A stretch of DNA of 42,254 nucleotides, taken from contig CAMOXK010000013.1 of the NCBI GenBank assembly GCA_946629065.1, positions 1-42,254 of the forward strand, read 5' to 3'. The position numbers and the translations under genes were made by a program. The stretch is from an uncultured Clostridia bacterium. GTDB taxonomy: Bacteria; Bacillota; Clostridia; Oscillospirales; Oscillospiraceae. The notes beneath the pieces are model-generated. The model ran no database searches. It saw nothing but the letters and a program-made list of their open reading frames with translations, and had not been told where the DNA came from. Below, one piece after another: positions 16,991-33,243 of the stretch (positions within the stretch are counted from its first letter, which is position 1; each line of letters begins with the position of its first letter).

Positions 16991-17284
16991 ATGGACACGA
17001 ACAAAAACAGCGCGCAGGAGGAACTCTTCTATCTGGAGGACGAAAACGGCGAGCAGATGGCCTTTCATTTTCTGGATTGCATCCTGGTGGAGGACCGGGA
17101 ATACCTGGTGCTGATGCCGGCGGAGGGCCCCTATGTGAACGAAGCCGTGATCCTGCAGCGTTTCAAGGAAGCGAACGGCGAAGAGAGCTACATCCCCGTG
17201 GAGGACAGGAAGACCATCCGCGCGGTGTATGACCTCTTCCGCCAGCGGGCGGGAGACGCCTTTATCTTCACAGACGAAAAGTAA
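16991..17284 (+). CDS. DUF1292 (YrzB-like) small protein
   Basis: A 97-residue acidic protein matching the DUF1292 family of Firmicutes (ENGEQMAFHFLDCILVEDREYLVLMP). The function of the family is unknown. A clear AAGGAGG lies 8 bases before the ATG. It follows the YdcF-like gene by 11 bases and is the last gene of the rightward cluster. Confidence 0.85.
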   Translation: MDTNKNSAQEELFYLEDENGEQMAFHFLDCILVEDREYLVLMPAEGPYVNEAVILQRFKEANGEESYIPVEDRKTIRAVYDLFRQRAGDAFIFTDEK

Positions 17285-17300
17285 CGTATATTCCTAACAA

Positions 17301-17346
17301 AACAGCACCGCTGGAAGGAGTGAACTGCTCCTCCAGCGGTGCTGTT
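17301..17346 (+). terminator. Terminator of the cell-wall/ABC-F cluster
   Basis: AACAGCACCGCTGGA (17301-17315) pairs perfectly with TCCAGCGGTGCTGTT (17332-17346), and the inner GGAG/CTCC extends the stem. The T tract that follows is weak (TTCTATGTTAATT). It sits 16 bases after the DUF1292 stop and also faces the end of the minus-strand gene at 17362. Confidence 0.7.
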
Positions 17347-17361
17347 CTATGTTAATTAGCC

Positions 17362-17883
17362 TTACCAAAGATTGTCGCCGTAAAAACAGACCACGTTGCC
17401 CTCCAGCGTGAGAACACAGCTCAGCAGCAAAGCGCCCTTGTTGATTTCAAGGCGCAGCGCTTTACCGCTGCCGGTTTCGGTGATCCCAGAATTTAGATAT
17501 CCTTCGGCGTTTTGATATGCTTTGTCCAGTGTCTCGCCCCAAGACTGAAATAAAACATCCGCCTGATGTGAGTCCTCCGCTTCCGCTCGCACAGACAATA
17601 CAGTCAACCACAGTCCATCAGCAAATCCCAGATCGACCTCCACCGGAACACCGTCCAGTTCTGCGTAAAACTTATAATAGGCCGCTCCCCACTGGGACAG
17701 GCTGTTTTCGATCGCCTTCGGCAAGCCCAAGCGCAGCACAGCACTAAGAGGGCCTGCACTGTAGCGCAGCCCAGGCACCAGTGCAACCGGCTCCGACGGG
17801 AGAAGCAAATAGGAGCCAAAGCGGAAAAGGAGGAGCAACAGCAAAATGCTCAGGATGATCCAAAGACATTTCTTCTTGAACAT
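17362..17883 (-). CDS. Unrecognised membrane-anchored protein
   Basis: A 173-residue protein with a Lys-rich start, one strong hydrophobic segment (about 6-26) and an outside domain of about 145 residues. I do not recognise the family. The domain has a predicted beta-rich pattern near the C-terminus (LRLEINKGALLLSCVLTLEGNVV) and ends in DNLW. The start at 17883 is set by GGAGG 7 bases upstream. Its G+C content is visibly lower than that of its neighbours, and it is isolated between two terminators, so it is a monocistronic gene and possibly a transferred one. Confidence 0.75.
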   Translation of the reverse strand: MFKKKCLWIILSILLLLLLFRFGSYLLLPSEPVALVPGLRYSAGPLSAVLRLGLPKAIENSLSQWGAAYYKFYAELDGVPVEVDLGFADGLWLTVLSVRAEAEDSHQADVLFQSWGETLDKAYQNAEGYLNSGITETGSGKALRLEINKGALLLSCVLTLEGNVVCFYGDNLW

Positions 17884-17951
17884 ATCTGATCCTCCTTCCC
17901 GAATCGACCTTCCATTGGAGATTTTTTGAGCAGCAAAAAGTTTGAAATATG

Positions 17952-17986
17952 AAAAAATATGCCGCCAAAATGGCGGCATATTTTTT
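17952..17986. terminator. Terminator of the str operon (after tuf)
   Basis: Arms AAAAAATATGCCGCCA (17952-17967) and TGGCGGCATATTTTTT (17971-17986) pair perfectly around a 3-base loop. Read on the minus strand the stem is followed by a T run 11 bases after the tuf stop, a classic intrinsic terminator. It is symmetric and could work in both directions. Confidence 0.92.
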
Positions 17987-17996
17987 GATTGGCAAA

Positions 17997-19199
17997 TTAC
18001 TCGTTGATGCCGATGACAACACCGGAACCGACGGTACGGCCACCCTCACGGATAGCGAAACGCAGGCCGTTCTCGATGGCGATGGGGGTGATCAGCTCCA
18101 CGTCCATGTCGACGTTGTCGCCGGGCATGCACATCTCAGTGCCTTCGGGCAGGGAGATGACGCCGGTCACGTCGGTGGTACGGAAGTAGAACTGGGGACG
18201 GTAGTTGTTGAAGAACGGGGTGTGACGGCCGCCCTCTTCCTTGGACAGGACGTAAACCTGGCCCTTGAACTTGGTGTGGGGGTGGATGCTCTTGGGAGCA
18301 GCCAGAACCTGACCACGCTCAACGCTCTTCTTGTCGATGCCGCGGAGCAGGCAGCCGACGTTGTCGCCAGCCTCAGCGTACTCCAGGGTCTTGTGGAACA
18401 TCTCGGTGCCGGTGACGGTGGTCTCAGTGGACTCGTCCTTCAGGCCAACGATCTCGACCTTGTCGCCGATCTTCACGCGGCCACGCTCAACACGACCGGT
18501 AACGACAGTGCCGCGGCCGGAGATGGTGAAGACGTCCTCGATGGGCATCAGGAAGGGCTGGTCGGCCTTGCGGTCGGGAGTGGGGATCCAGCTGTCAACA
18601 GCGTCCATGAGCTCCTTGATGCAGGCGTACTCGGGGGCGTTGGGATCGTTGGACTCGCAAACCAGAGCGTTCAGAGCGGAACCGCGGATGATGGGGGTGT
18701 CGTCGCCAGGGAAGCCGTAGAAGTCGAGCAGCTCGCGGACTTCCATCTCGACCAGCTCAAGCAGCTCCTCGTCGTCGACCTGATCGCACTTGTTCAGGAA
18801 GACCAGAACGGAAGGAACGTTAACCTGACGGGCCAGCAGCAGGTGCTCGCGGGTCTGAGCCATGGGGCCGTCGGAAGCAGCGATGACCAGGATGGCGCCG
18901 TCCATCTGAGCAGCACCGGTGATCATGTTCTTGATATAGTCGGCGTGGCCCGGGCAGTCAACGTGAGCGTAGTGACGAGCCTCGGTCTCATACTCGACGT
19001 GAGCGGTGTTGATGGTGATACCACGCTCGCGCTCCTCGGGAGCCTTGTCGATAGAGGAGTAGTCGGTGTACTCAGCCTTGCCCTGGAGAGCCAGGTACTT
19101 GGTGATGGCGGCGGTCAGAGTGGTCTTGCCATGGTCGATGTGGCCGATGGTGCCGATGTTGACATGGGGCTTAGCGCGATTGTACATCTGTTTTGCCAT
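17997..19199 (-). CDS. tuf: Elongation factor Tu
   Basis: A 400-residue translation GTPase that brings aminoacyl-tRNA to the ribosome. GTP-binding motifs are intact: GHIDHGKTT (19-27), DCPGHADY and NKCD; domains 2 and 3 are complete, ending in [10 protein letters not shown]. Length is typical. AGGAGG precedes the ATG by 7 bases. It is the last gene of rpsL-rpsG-fusA-tuf, 46 bases after fusA, and is followed by a strong terminator. Codon use is highly biased, as expected for a very highly expressed gene. Confidence 0.99.
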   Translation of the reverse strand: MAKQMYNRAKPHVNIGTIGHIDHGKTTLTAAITKYLALQGKAEYTDYSSIDKAPEERERGITINTAHVEYETEARHYAHVDCPGHADYIKNMITGAAQMDGAILVIAASDGPMAQTREHLLLARQVNVPSVLVFLNKCDQVDDEELLELVEMEVRELLDFYGFPGDDTPIIRGSALNALVCESNDPNAPEYACIKELMDAVDSWIPTPDRKADQPFLMPIEDVFTISGRGTVVTGRVERGRVKIGDKVEIVGLKDESTETTVTGTEMFHKTLEYAEAGDNVGCLLRGIDKKSVERGQVLAAPKSIHPHTKFKGQVYVLSKEEGGRHTPFFNNYRPQFYFRTTDVTGVISLPEGTEMCMPGDNVDMDVELITPIAIENGLRFAIREGGRTVGSGVVIGINE

Positions 19200-19245
19200 T
19201 GTAATATCCTCCTAATAAATTTAGAAACTGAATTGTTTGGGGTAC

Positions 19246-21339
19246 TTACCATCTAAAATTTGAGAAACCCATGCGGCTGTTCACAAGGGATTCCTGCAAA
19301 TTTTTGGGGAGCTCGACGAAGTGGCTGGGCTCCATCACATAGGTGGCCCGGCCCTGGGTCTTGCTGCGAAGGTCGGTGGCGTATCCGAACATGGTGGAGA
19401 GCGGCACACTGCTCTCGATCATGGCGGCACCGTTGCGGATGTCGGAGCCCTGGATCTGACCGCGGCGGGCGTTAAGATCGCCCATCACGTCGCCCATATA
19501 CTCCTCCGGAGCGGTGACGACCACCTTCATAATCGGCTCCAGCAAGGTGGGCTCCGCCTTCTGGCAGGCCTCCTTGAAAGCCATACTGCCGCAGATCTTG
19601 AAGGCCAGCTCGGAAGAGTCCACCTCGTGGAAGGACCCGTCCAGCAGCGTTGCCTTCACGTCCACAACCTGGTACCCTGCCAGAACACCGGAGAGCATGG
19701 CTCCCTGGATGCCCTGATCCACGCAGGGGATGAATTCCTTGGGGATCGCGCCGCCGGTGATCTTGTTGATGAACTCATAACCCTTGCCGGGTTCGTTGGG
19801 CTCGATCATCAGCTTCACATGGGCGAACTGACCCTTGCCGCCGGTCTGCCGGACATAGCGGGTATCCACCGTGGCGGCCTTCTTGATGGTCTCCTTATAG
19901 GAAACCTGAGGCTTGCCCACGTTGGCCTCCACCTTGAACTCCCGCAGGAGTCTGTCCACGATGATCTCCAGATGGAGCTCGCCCATGCCGGCGATGATGG
20001 TCTGACCCGTCTCCTCGTCCGTATAGGTCTTGAAGGTGGGGTCCTCCTCCGCCAGCTTCTGCAGGGCGATGGCCATTTTCTCCTGGCCGGCCTTGGTCTT
20101 GGGCTCAATAGCCACACGGATGACCGGTTCGGGGAATTCCATGGATTCCAGGATGATGGGATGCTTTTCATCGCAGAGGGTGTCGCCGGTGGTGGTGTTT
20201 TTGAGGCCCACCGCGGCGGCGATATCGCCGGACCAGACCTGGTCGATATCTTCTCTGTGATTGGCGTGCATCTGCAGGATCCGGCCGAGCCGTTCCCGCT
20301 GACCCTTGGTGGAGTTCAAGACAGTCTTGCCGGTCTCCAGCGTTCCGGAATAGACCCGGAAGAAGCCGAGTTTGCCAACATAGGGATCCGTCATGATCTT
20401 GAAGGCCAGGGCCGAGAAAGGAGCGTCATCATCCGCCGCGCGGTGTTCCACCGCGTCGGTCTTGGGATGCTTGCCTTCCACCGGAGGAACATCCAGCGGG
20501 GAGGGCATGTAATCCACGATGGCGTCCAGCAGCTTTTGCACGCCTTTGTTTTTATAGGAAGTGCCGCAGGTCACGGGAACCATGTTCACCGAGACTGTGG
20601 CCTTCCGGATGGCCGCCTTGATCTTCTCAGAGGGGACATCCTCGCCGTCGAGATACAGTTCCATGATCTCGTCGTCGTAATCGGAAACAGCTTCCAGGAG
20701 CTTATCGCGATATTCCAGAGCCAGGTCCATCATATCCGCGGGGATCTCCTCCGTGGTCATGTCCTTACCCAAGTCATCGTGATAGATACGCGCATTCATA
20801 TCCACCAGATCGATGATGCCCACAAAGTTCTCCTCGCTTCCGATGGGGAGCTGAATGGGAACGGCGTTGCACTTGAGTCTGTCGTGCACCATATCCAGCA
20901 CATGATAGAAGTCCGCACCCATGATGTCCATCTTGTTCACATAGATCATCCGGGGAACGTGGTAGTGATCCGCCTGTCTCCAGACCGTCTCAGACTGGGG
21001 CTCCACGCCGCCTTTGGCGCAAAGCACCGTCACGCAGCCGTCCAGCACGCGCAGGGAGCGCTCGACTTCAACAGTGAAGTCCACATGGCCCGGAGTGTCG
21101 ATGATGTTGATGCGGGTATCACGCCAAAAACAGGTGGTGGCAGCGGAGGTGATGGTGATACCACGCTCCTGCTCCTGCTCCATCCAGTCCATGGTAGCGG
21201 TGCCCTCATGGGTCTCGCCGAGCTTGTAATTGACGCCGGTGTAGAACAGGATCCGTTCCGTGGTCGTGGTCTTGCCCGCGTCAATGTGGGCCATGATGCC
21301 GATATTTCTGGTTCTTTCGAGTGAATATTTTCTGGGCAT
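19246..21339 (-). CDS. fusA: Elongation factor G
   Basis: A 697-residue ribosomal translocase GTPase of normal length. G motifs are visible: [12 protein letters not shown] near residues 17-28, DTPGHVDF, and NKMD. Domains II-V follow in order, ending in the typical C-terminal region. It lies 21 bases after rpsG and 46 bases before tuf in the str operon. The protein is complete and shows nothing unusual. Confidence 0.99.
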   Translation of the reverse strand: MPRKYSLERTRNIGIMAHIDAGKTTTTERILFYTGVNYKLGETHEGTATMDWMEQEQERGITITSAATTCFWRDTRINIIDTPGHVDFTVEVERSLRVLDGCVTVLCAKGGVEPQSETVWRQADHYHVPRMIYVNKMDIMGADFYHVLDMVHDRLKCNAVPIQLPIGSEENFVGIIDLVDMNARIYHDDLGKDMTTEEIPADMMDLALEYRDKLLEAVSDYDDEIMELYLDGEDVPSEKIKAAIRKATVSVNMVPVTCGTSYKNKGVQKLLDAIVDYMPSPLDVPPVEGKHPKTDAVEHRAADDDAPFSALAFKIMTDPYVGKLGFFRVYSGTLETGKTVLNSTKGQRERLGRILQMHANHREDIDQVWSGDIAAAVGLKNTTTGDTLCDEKHPIILESMEFPEPVIRVAIEPKTKAGQEKMAIALQKLAEEDPTFKTYTDEETGQTIIAGMGELHLEIIVDRLLREFKVEANVGKPQVSYKETIKKAATVDTRYVRQTGGKGQFAHVKLMIEPNEPGKGYEFINKITGGAIPKEFIPCVDQGIQGAMLSGVLAGYQVVDVKATLLDGSFHEVDSSELAFKICGSMAFKEACQKAEPTLLEPIMKVVVTAPEEYMGDVMGDLNARRGQIQGSDIRNGAAMIESSVPLSTMFGYATDLRSKTQGRATYVMEPSHFVELPKNLQESLVNSRMGFSNFRW

Positions 21340-21360
21340 TGGGAGTTACTCCTGTTTGCC

Positions 21361-21831
21361 TTACCAGCGGAAGTGCGCGAAGGCCTTGTTGGCCTCGGCG
21401 TTCTTGTGCATATCCTCGCGCTTCTTCACGGAGTTGCCGAGGTTGTTGCATGCATCCATGATCTCGCCGGCCAGGCGCTCTTTCATGGTCTTTTCGCTGC
21501 GCTTGCGGCTGTAGTCAACCAGCCAGCGCAGAGCCAGGGTCTGACGGCGGGCGGGCCGAACTTCGATAGGAACCTGATAGGTTGCGCCACCGACACGGCG
21601 AGCCTTGACCTCCAGAGCGGGCATAATGTTGTTCATGGCTTCGGTGAATGCATCAAGGGGCTCCTTGCCGGTCTTATCCTTGATGATCTCAAAAGCGTCG
21701 TAAACGACCTTCTGAGCAACACCCTTTTTGCCGTCGAGCATAACGCCGTTGATGAGCTTGGTCACCAGAACGCTGTTATACATAGGATCCGGCAAGATTT
21801 CTCTTTTGGGAACATTACCTCTTCTGGGCAC
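21361..21831 (-). CDS. rpsG: 30S ribosomal protein S7
   Basis: A 156-residue S7, the usual length for the family. It is a primary 16S rRNA 3' domain binder that organises the 30S head. The GTG start at 21831 (giving [10 protein letters not shown]) is chosen because GGAGGG lies 7-8 bases upstream. An ATG at 21849 would place that Shine-Dalgarno sequence inside the gene and add six atypical residues. It is preceded by an unusually long 168-base gap after rpsL. Confidence 0.98.
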   Translation of the reverse strand: MPRRGNVPKREILPDPMYNSVLVTKLINGVMLDGKKGVAQKVVYDAFEIIKDKTGKEPLDAFTEAMNNIMPALEVKARRVGGATYQVPIEVRPARRQTLALRWLVDYSRKRSEKTMKERLAGEIMDACNNLGNSVKKREDMHKNAEANKAFAHFRW

Positions 21832-21999
21832 GTTGCTTCCCTCCTTCATTAAAAAATGGAATCATCGGTACTCGAACGTATTACTATCGTCCGTTGCGCC
21901 CCGAGGTCTATCCACATAAAAATATATAGATAAACGACAGGGGCTGGGGATGGGCCGGTCGATGGGCGGCCACTTTTCCCCGATCTGCCGCATAGAAAA
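21832..21999 (-). promoter_or_regulatory. Long rpsL-rpsG intercistronic region
   Basis: 168 bases without a gene. In many bacteria the rpsL-rpsG spacer is shorter and in E. coli it carries the S7 autoregulatory site. The spacer has an A+T-rich middle (about 21915-21930) and a G+C-rich stretch beside rpsL. I can define no single convincing helix or promoter, so a regulatory role is only suggested by length and position. Confidence 0.3.
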
Positions 22000-22425
22000 T
22001 TACTTCTTCTTGGCAGCTTTGGGTCTCTTCGCGCCGTACTTGGAACGAGCCTGCATACGACCGTTGACGCCCTGGGCATCCAGAGTGCCGCGGATGATGT
22101 GGTAACGCACACCAGGCAGGTCCTTGACACGACCGCCGCGGATCATCACGACAGAGTGCTCCTGCAGGTTGTGGCCGATACCGGGGATGTAGGCAGTTAC
22201 CTCGTAACCATTGGTCAGACGGACACGCGCGATCTTACGCAGAGCGGAGTTGGGCTTCTTAGGAGTAGAAGTACGAACTGCGGTGCAGACGCCTCTCTTC
22301 TGAGGGGAGCTCAGATTGGTCTCCTTGTTCTTCAGGGTGTTCATACCCTTCTGCATAGCAGGAGAAGTGGACTTGTAGGTGACCTTTTCTCTGCCCTTTC
22401 TGACGAGCTGGTTAAAAGTGGGCAT
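22000..22425 (-). CDS. rpsL: 30S ribosomal protein S12
   Basis: A 141-residue S12 of the decoding centre. The streptomycin-related lysines in TPKKPNS and in GRVKDLPG have the wild-type residues. The C-terminal tail is Lys-rich as usual. The start at 22425 ([10 protein letters not shown]) follows AAAGGAGG by 7 bases; the open frame reaches further upstream only as untranslated leader. It is the first gene of the str operon and has its own strong promoter. Confidence 0.98.
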   Translation of the reverse strand: MPTFNQLVRKGREKVTYKSTSPAMQKGMNTLKNKETNLSSPQKRGVCTAVRTSTPKKPNSALRKIARVRLTNGYEVTAYIPGIGHNLQEHSVVMIRGGRVKDLPGVRYHIIRGTLDAQGVNGRMQARSKYGAKRPKAAKKK

Positions 22426-22538
22426 TGTGTTCCTCCTTTCTTCAAATCTTTGTTGGAAATACACCGAAAAAGCCGGTGTTTTCAAGGCTGTCCGGGCTTT
22501 TGGACGCACTTTGGGCGCACTTGGCCGCGAACTACTGT

Positions 22539-22567
22539 ATATTAGCATAATGACCAAATTAAGTCAA
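22539..22567 (-). promoter_or_regulatory. str operon promoter
   Basis: On the minus strand TTGACT (22567-22562) and TAATAT (22544-22539) are separated by exactly 17 bases, with an A+T-rich upstream stretch that could act as an UP element. The leader to rpsL is about 105 bases and holds a small ACACCG/CGGTGT hairpin near 22461-22479. Confidence 0.88.
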
Positions 22568-22668
22568 GAAAATTTGTTGAAAAAATTTTGAAATCCTGTG
22601 TATTTTCTTCTTGGTCTATCCTTCCCTATCCCATATATTGTGCCCTGAGCGCTTCTGTCTCAAACCGG

Positions 22669-22716
22669 AAAAACACAGAGAGCCGGCAGCGGATACTTCG
22701 CGCAAACTCTCTGTGT
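22669..22716 (-). terminator. Terminator of the L,D-transpeptidase gene
   Basis: ACACAGAGAG (22673-22682) pairs with CTCTCTGTGT (22707-22716). On the minus strand the stem is followed by a five-T run. It lies 18 bases after the gene's stop, so the transpeptidase is a unit separate from the str operon. Confidence 0.8.
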
Positions 22717-22733
22717 CATCTCAAATGATAGGA

Positions 22734-23831
22734 TTATGGCTCCGGATCGGGCTCCGGGTCCGGTTCCGGGTCCGGCTCTGGTTCTGGGTCAGGCTCGGGG
22801 TCGGGAGTCGGTTCCGGCGTGGGCTCAGGGGTAGGCTCCGGCGTCGGATCGGGAGACGGCTCCGGTGTCGGGCCTGGAGTCGGCTCCGGGGCGGGCGTCG
22901 GCGTGGGCAAAGGTTCCGGCTCCGGGTCCGGCATGGGAGGCGGCACATAATCGGGGTCCAGCCAGGGATAGCGCTCGTAGATCTCCTCCTCGGTCAGGTT
23001 CCAGAAATTATCCGGGTCCGGGTCGCTGGGGTCCCAGCCCCGGCGAAGCTCGTCATCAGATATCTTGGGCGCTGTCGGTTTTCCGAGAGGTCCGGGATTC
23101 GCGTCCTCATAAAACTCTACGGCGCAGAGATCGGAGAAGCGGTCATAGATCCACTTGGCGTCGATGACCTGGAGGCGGACACAGCCTGCCGAAGCCGCGG
23201 TGCCCAGCTTGTCAAACTCCCAGTATTCCAGGGAATTCTTGTCATACTTCACCTGATAAGGGACGGAATGGAAGAGAATGTTGCCTGTAATCTGAGTGAC
23301 ATACTGGCCAAACACGCCGTAAAACAAGTTCTGCCATTCCAGACGCCAGCCCGGCTTGAAGACGCCGGACCGGGGCGTATCGTCCCCGGTGGAGCAGACC
23401 ATTGCCTTGACAGGTACATCGTATTCGCCGCTGTCACCCTGCACATAGACGGTGACGGTATTGGCAGTGACATTGACTTTGATGTAATAGACGCCGGTGA
23501 AGGCAGGCGCCGGCTCCGGTGTGACAGCAGGCTCCGGGCTCTCCTCCGGCGGGGCGGAGGGCCGCGGCGTTTCGATGGGCCGGGGCTTTTCAGCGGGCTT
23601 TGGCATAGGTAAGGGAGAAGGCTTTGCAGATGGCAAAGGAGCCGCGGTGGGTTCGACCGTCTCTGCGGGAGGCGAAAGCATCCTCTCTCCCCCGGGTGGA
23701 GATGCGTCGTCATCCCCTCCAGGATCTTCTATTCTGGGCAAGGGCACAAGCTGCATGGCATGGGGCTGCAGGGCGTACCAGGTACTGCAGCAGAACACCA
23801 GCAGCAATGCAGCTGCAAGGAATCGTCTCAT
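22734..23831 (-). CDS. L,D-transpeptidase (YkuD) with Pro-Glu-rich flanks
   Basis: A 365-residue secreted or membrane-anchored protein. It has an N-terminal hydrophobic segment (about 4-21), a Pro/Glu-rich spacer (about 30-110), and a YkuD domain (about 112-245) with catalytic H188 (FHSVPY) and C217 (SAGCVRL). A tail from about residue 297 is almost entirely Pro, Glu, Asp and Thr in short PEPT/DPEP repeats. Such enzymes make 3-3 peptidoglycan crosslinks or attach proteins to the wall. The low-complexity flanks resemble wall-spanning spacers. No LPxTG motif is seen. It has its own promoter and terminator and sits between rpoC and rpsL. Confidence 0.92.
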   Translation of the reverse strand: MRRFLAAALLLVFCCSTWYALQPHAMQLVPLPRIEDPGGDDDASPPGGERMLSPPAETVEPTAAPLPSAKPSPLPMPKPAEKPRPIETPRPSAPPEESPEPAVTPEPAPAFTGVYYIKVNVTANTVTVYVQGDSGEYDVPVKAMVCSTGDDTPRSGVFKPGWRLEWQNLFYGVFGQYVTQITGNILFHSVPYQVKYDKNSLEYWEFDKLGTAASAGCVRLQVIDAKWIYDRFSDLCAVEFYEDANPGPLGKPTAPKISDDELRRGWDPSDPDPDNFWNLTEEEIYERYPWLDPDYVPPPMPDPEPEPLPTPTPAPEPTPGPTPEPSPDPTPEPTPEPTPEPTPDPEPDPEPEPDPEPDPEPDPEP

Positions 23832-23860
23832 GGGTCTCTCTCCTATGTTCGTCTGCCGAC

Positions 23861-23889
23861 ATTATACAGGCATTTTCCCCATCTTTCAA
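23861..23889 (-). promoter_or_regulatory. Promoter of the L,D-transpeptidase gene
   Basis: On the minus strand TTGAAA (23889-23884) and TATAAT (23866-23861) are separated by 17 bases, with a TG two bases before the -10. Just upstream, GGCAGCA near 23893 and TGCTGCC near 23928 enclose CTTTTTC/GAAAAAG, a further hairpin of unknown role. Confidence 0.85.
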
Positions 23890-23967
23890 CCAGGCAGCAA
23901 TCCCTTTTTCATGGAAAAAGCTGCTGCCATGCCTAGTGAAAATGCCGGTACGGATATGATTGGCCTG

Positions 23968-24132
23968 ATACTACTTTCAAATAGAAATCTTTAAAGTCTT
24001 GTGGCCAGAATTGTGCCATACTTCGTTGAAGCCCTTGAACATATATCTCCATTATGCTCTGCGGCCTTCGCCTCGTCTGGCGCAATTGAAGTCTCGCAAT
24101 CCTTTTTAAAGCTTCTTATTTGAAAGTAGTAT
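23968..24132. repeat. 165-bp inverted-repeat element (MITE-like)
   Basis: The 16-base termini ATACTACTTTCAAATA (23968-23983) and TATTTGAAAGTAGTAT (24117-24132) are perfect inverted repeats, and imperfect pairing (CTTTAAAG region) extends inward about 12 bases. The interior encodes nothing visible. With no transposase in the window, a non-autonomous mobile element is the simplest reading; a structured RNA is the alternative. Confidence 0.65.
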
Positions 24133-24163
24133 GAGATAGCGGGATGGTGTTAACAGAAAACGC

Positions 24164-24182
24164 GGACGACCGATGGTCGTCC
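24164..24182. repeat. Dispersed hairpin with GGACGACC-GAT-GGTCGTCC core
   Basis: GGACGACC (24164-24171) and GGTCGTCC (24175-24182) pair around a GAT loop. The same design, with G for A and C for T, occurs at 4913-4931. The remainder of the 433-base gap 23832-24264 holds the transpeptidase promoter, the 165-bp element and the rpoC terminator; no gene is seen. Confidence 0.5.
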
Positions 24183-24210
24183 CTACGGAGATTATGTTGC
24201 AATGCAGATC

Positions 24211-24254
24211 CATGACAAAAAAAACTCCCCCGGCTGGGGGAGTTTTTTGTCATG
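24211..24254. terminator. Terminator after rpoC
   Basis: CATGACAAAAAAAACTCCCC from 24211 pairs with the arm ending CTTTTTT-type sequence GAGTTTTTTGTCATG (24240-24254) around a GGCT loop, giving a very long stem with five G-C pairs at its top and a T run on the minus strand. It lies 10 bases after the rpoC stop and is nearly symmetric. Confidence 0.92.
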
Positions 24255-24264
24255 GATGATCGGA

Positions 24265-31721
<7,457 letters not shown>

Positions 31722-31740
31722 TGGTGCACTCTCCTTATCG

Positions 31741-31769
31741 ATTTTACGAACGCCCGGGGTTGTTGTCAA
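31741..31769 (-). promoter_or_regulatory. rpoBC proximal promoter (P2)
   Basis: On the minus strand TTGACA (31769-31764) and TAAAAT (31746-31741) are separated by 17 bases. The start site would fall very close to the rpoB ribosome binding site, giving a leader of only about 10-15 bases. Confidence 0.7.
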
Positions 31770-31786
31770 ATTAAGTTCCCCCGGCA

Positions 31787-31815
31787 TTGATTTACAGCAG
31801 TCAAGCTGGTATACT
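31787..31815 (+). promoter_or_regulatory. Promoter of the GT-C gene
   Basis: TTGATT (31787-31792) and TATACT (31810-31815) are separated by 17 bases, with TG before the -10. It lies between the two rpoB promoters on the opposite strand. The transcript has a leader of about 150 bases. Confidence 0.7.
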
Positions 31816-31869
31816 AAGCGCAGATAGAAAGTGGGACAGCATGCCCCTCCCCTGCACATAAAGCAAGCC

Positions 31870-31899
31870 ATTTTACCATTATGGTCCTGCCCTTGTCAA
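31870..31899 (-). promoter_or_regulatory. rpoBC distal promoter (P1)
   Basis: On the minus strand TTGACA (31899-31894) and TAAAAT (31875-31870) are separated by 18 bases, with an extended TGG. The leader to rpoB would be about 140 bases and would cross the divergent promoter. Confidence 0.75.
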
Positions 31900-31929
31900 G
31901 AGAGAAATTGTAAATTCAGATGTTTTTTG

Positions 31930-31959
31930 CGGGAGCCTGTGTGCTCCCGTTTTGTTTTT
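31930..31959 (+). terminator. Intrinsic terminator in the leader of the GT-C gene (attenuator candidate)
   Basis: CGGGAGC (31930-31936) and GCTCCCG (31943-31949) form a perfect stem followed by TTTTGTTTTT. It points in the same direction as the gene that starts at 31974 and ends 14 bases before it, leaving no room for a promoter in between. Readthrough must therefore be needed for expression. Confidence 0.75.
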
Positions 31960-31973
31960 GAGGAAGCAATATC

Positions 31974-33239
31974 ATGAACGGAACCGTATTATTTGCGATT
32001 ATTCTCTATGCAGCACTTGCCCTCTGGCTTCTGTACCGGGATGGGCTGATCCGAAAGCCCTGGACAGCGGTGCTCTGCGCGGTGCTGGTTGCCGCGACGC
32101 TGGCGGCGCGGGCCTCGGTCTTTGACATGCAGACCGGGGACTACCGGGACTGGCTGGCCCGCTGGATGAGCTATTACCGGGAAAACGGCGGTTTCAAGGC
32201 TTTCGGGGAACTGCCGCCCTACTGCAACTACCACGTGCCTTATCTATATTTTCTGGCGCTGTTCTCCTATCTCAAAGTGCCGGAGCTCTATCTCATCAAG
32301 CTGCTGAGCGTTTTGTTCGACATTCTGCTGGCCTGGGCGGTATTGAAACTCTGCGGCAGGATAAGCAAGAACCGGTGGCTTCGACTCTGCTCCTTTTTTG
32401 CAACACTCTTCTGGCCAACGGTATTTCTCAACAGCGCGGTCTGGGGACAGTGCGACAGCATCTATGTGGCCCTCGCCCTCATCGGGATCTGGCTGGCCCT
32501 GGAAGACAGGCCCATCCTCTCTCTCTGTATGCTGGCCTTCTCCTTTGCCTTCAAGCTGCAGGCGGTGTTTATCCTGCCGATGATCGCGGTTCTGTGGATC
32601 TACGGGAAATACAGTTGGAAGCATCTGTTCGTCTTCCCCGCCGCCTATGTGCTGATCCTGGTCCCCGCCATGCTGCTGGGAAGGCCCGTTTGGGAAACGA
32701 TCCTCTTCTATCTCAATCAAACCGGCTCCATCGGAGACGGGCTCAACTACAACTCCCCTTCTATCTTTGCCATCTTCTGGAACATCCCGGCAGATCGCGC
32801 GGAGAGCATTTCCCGCATCGCCATCTGCGCGGCTGCGCTGTATCTGGTGAACCTGCTCGCCCTAGCCTGGATCAAGCGCAAAAAGCTCAACGACAGGGCG
32901 GTGATCTGCCTGGCGCTGCTGACGGCCATCGGTGTTCCCTTCCTGCTGCCGCACATGCACGACCGGTATTTCTACCCGGCGGATGCGCTGTCTCTGGTGC
33001 TGGCCTTCGGCATGCCGAGCCTGTTTCTCACGGCGCCGCTGGTAGACTTTGCTTCCTTCCTGGGCTATTACGCCTACCTGAGCTTTTATTTCTCCGAAAA
33101 AGGCGGGCACTTCCTTCTGTATATGTATTACGGTGCCTATGCCCTCATCGCGGCGCTGATCCTCACGGCCATCGGCTTTGCCTGGAGCACAGCGTCCTCC
33201 GCCTCCGGCAAACGGGCAAGACCATCAAAACGGAAATAA
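31974..33239 (+). CDS. GT-C-type membrane glycosyltransferase (mannosyltransferase-like)
   Basis: A 421-residue protein with about ten membrane segments. The first outside loop carries an acidic pair, D56 and D59 in GDYRDW, as in GT-C enzymes, and a later NSAVWGQCDSIYVAL stretch is typical of polyprenyl-phosphate-dependent mannosyl- or glucosyltransferases of Firmicutes. A loop HMHDRYFYPAD follows near residue 325. These enzymes add sugars from lipid carriers on the outer face of the membrane. Donor and acceptor are unknown. GAGGAA precedes the ATG by 8 bases. It is a single-gene unit between a terminator-containing leader and a strong terminator. Confidence 0.82.
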   Translation: MNGTVLFAIILYAALALWLLYRDGLIRKPWTAVLCAVLVAATLAARASVFDMQTGDYRDWLARWMSYYRENGGFKAFGELPPYCNYHVPYLYFLALFSYLKVPELYLIKLLSVLFDILLAWAVLKLCGRISKNRWLRLCSFFATLFWPTVFLNSAVWGQCDSIYVALALIGIWLALEDRPILSLCMLAFSFAFKLQAVFILPMIAVLWIYGKYSWKHLFVFPAAYVLILVPAMLLGRPVWETILFYLNQTGSIGDGLNYNSPSIFAIFWNIPADRAESISRIAICAAALYLVNLLALAWIKRKKLNDRAVICLALLTAIGVPFLLPHMHDRYFYPADALSLVLAFGMPSLFLTAPLVDFASFLGYYAYLSFYFSEKGGHFLLYMYYGAYALIAALILTAIGFAWSTASSASGKRARPSKRK

Positions 33240-33243
33240 ACAT

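Noticed and set aside
31722-31871. A 50-residue N-terminal extension of RpoB in the open frame.
   Set aside because: The region contains the proximal promoter, and the ribosome binding site and family alignment place the start at 31721.
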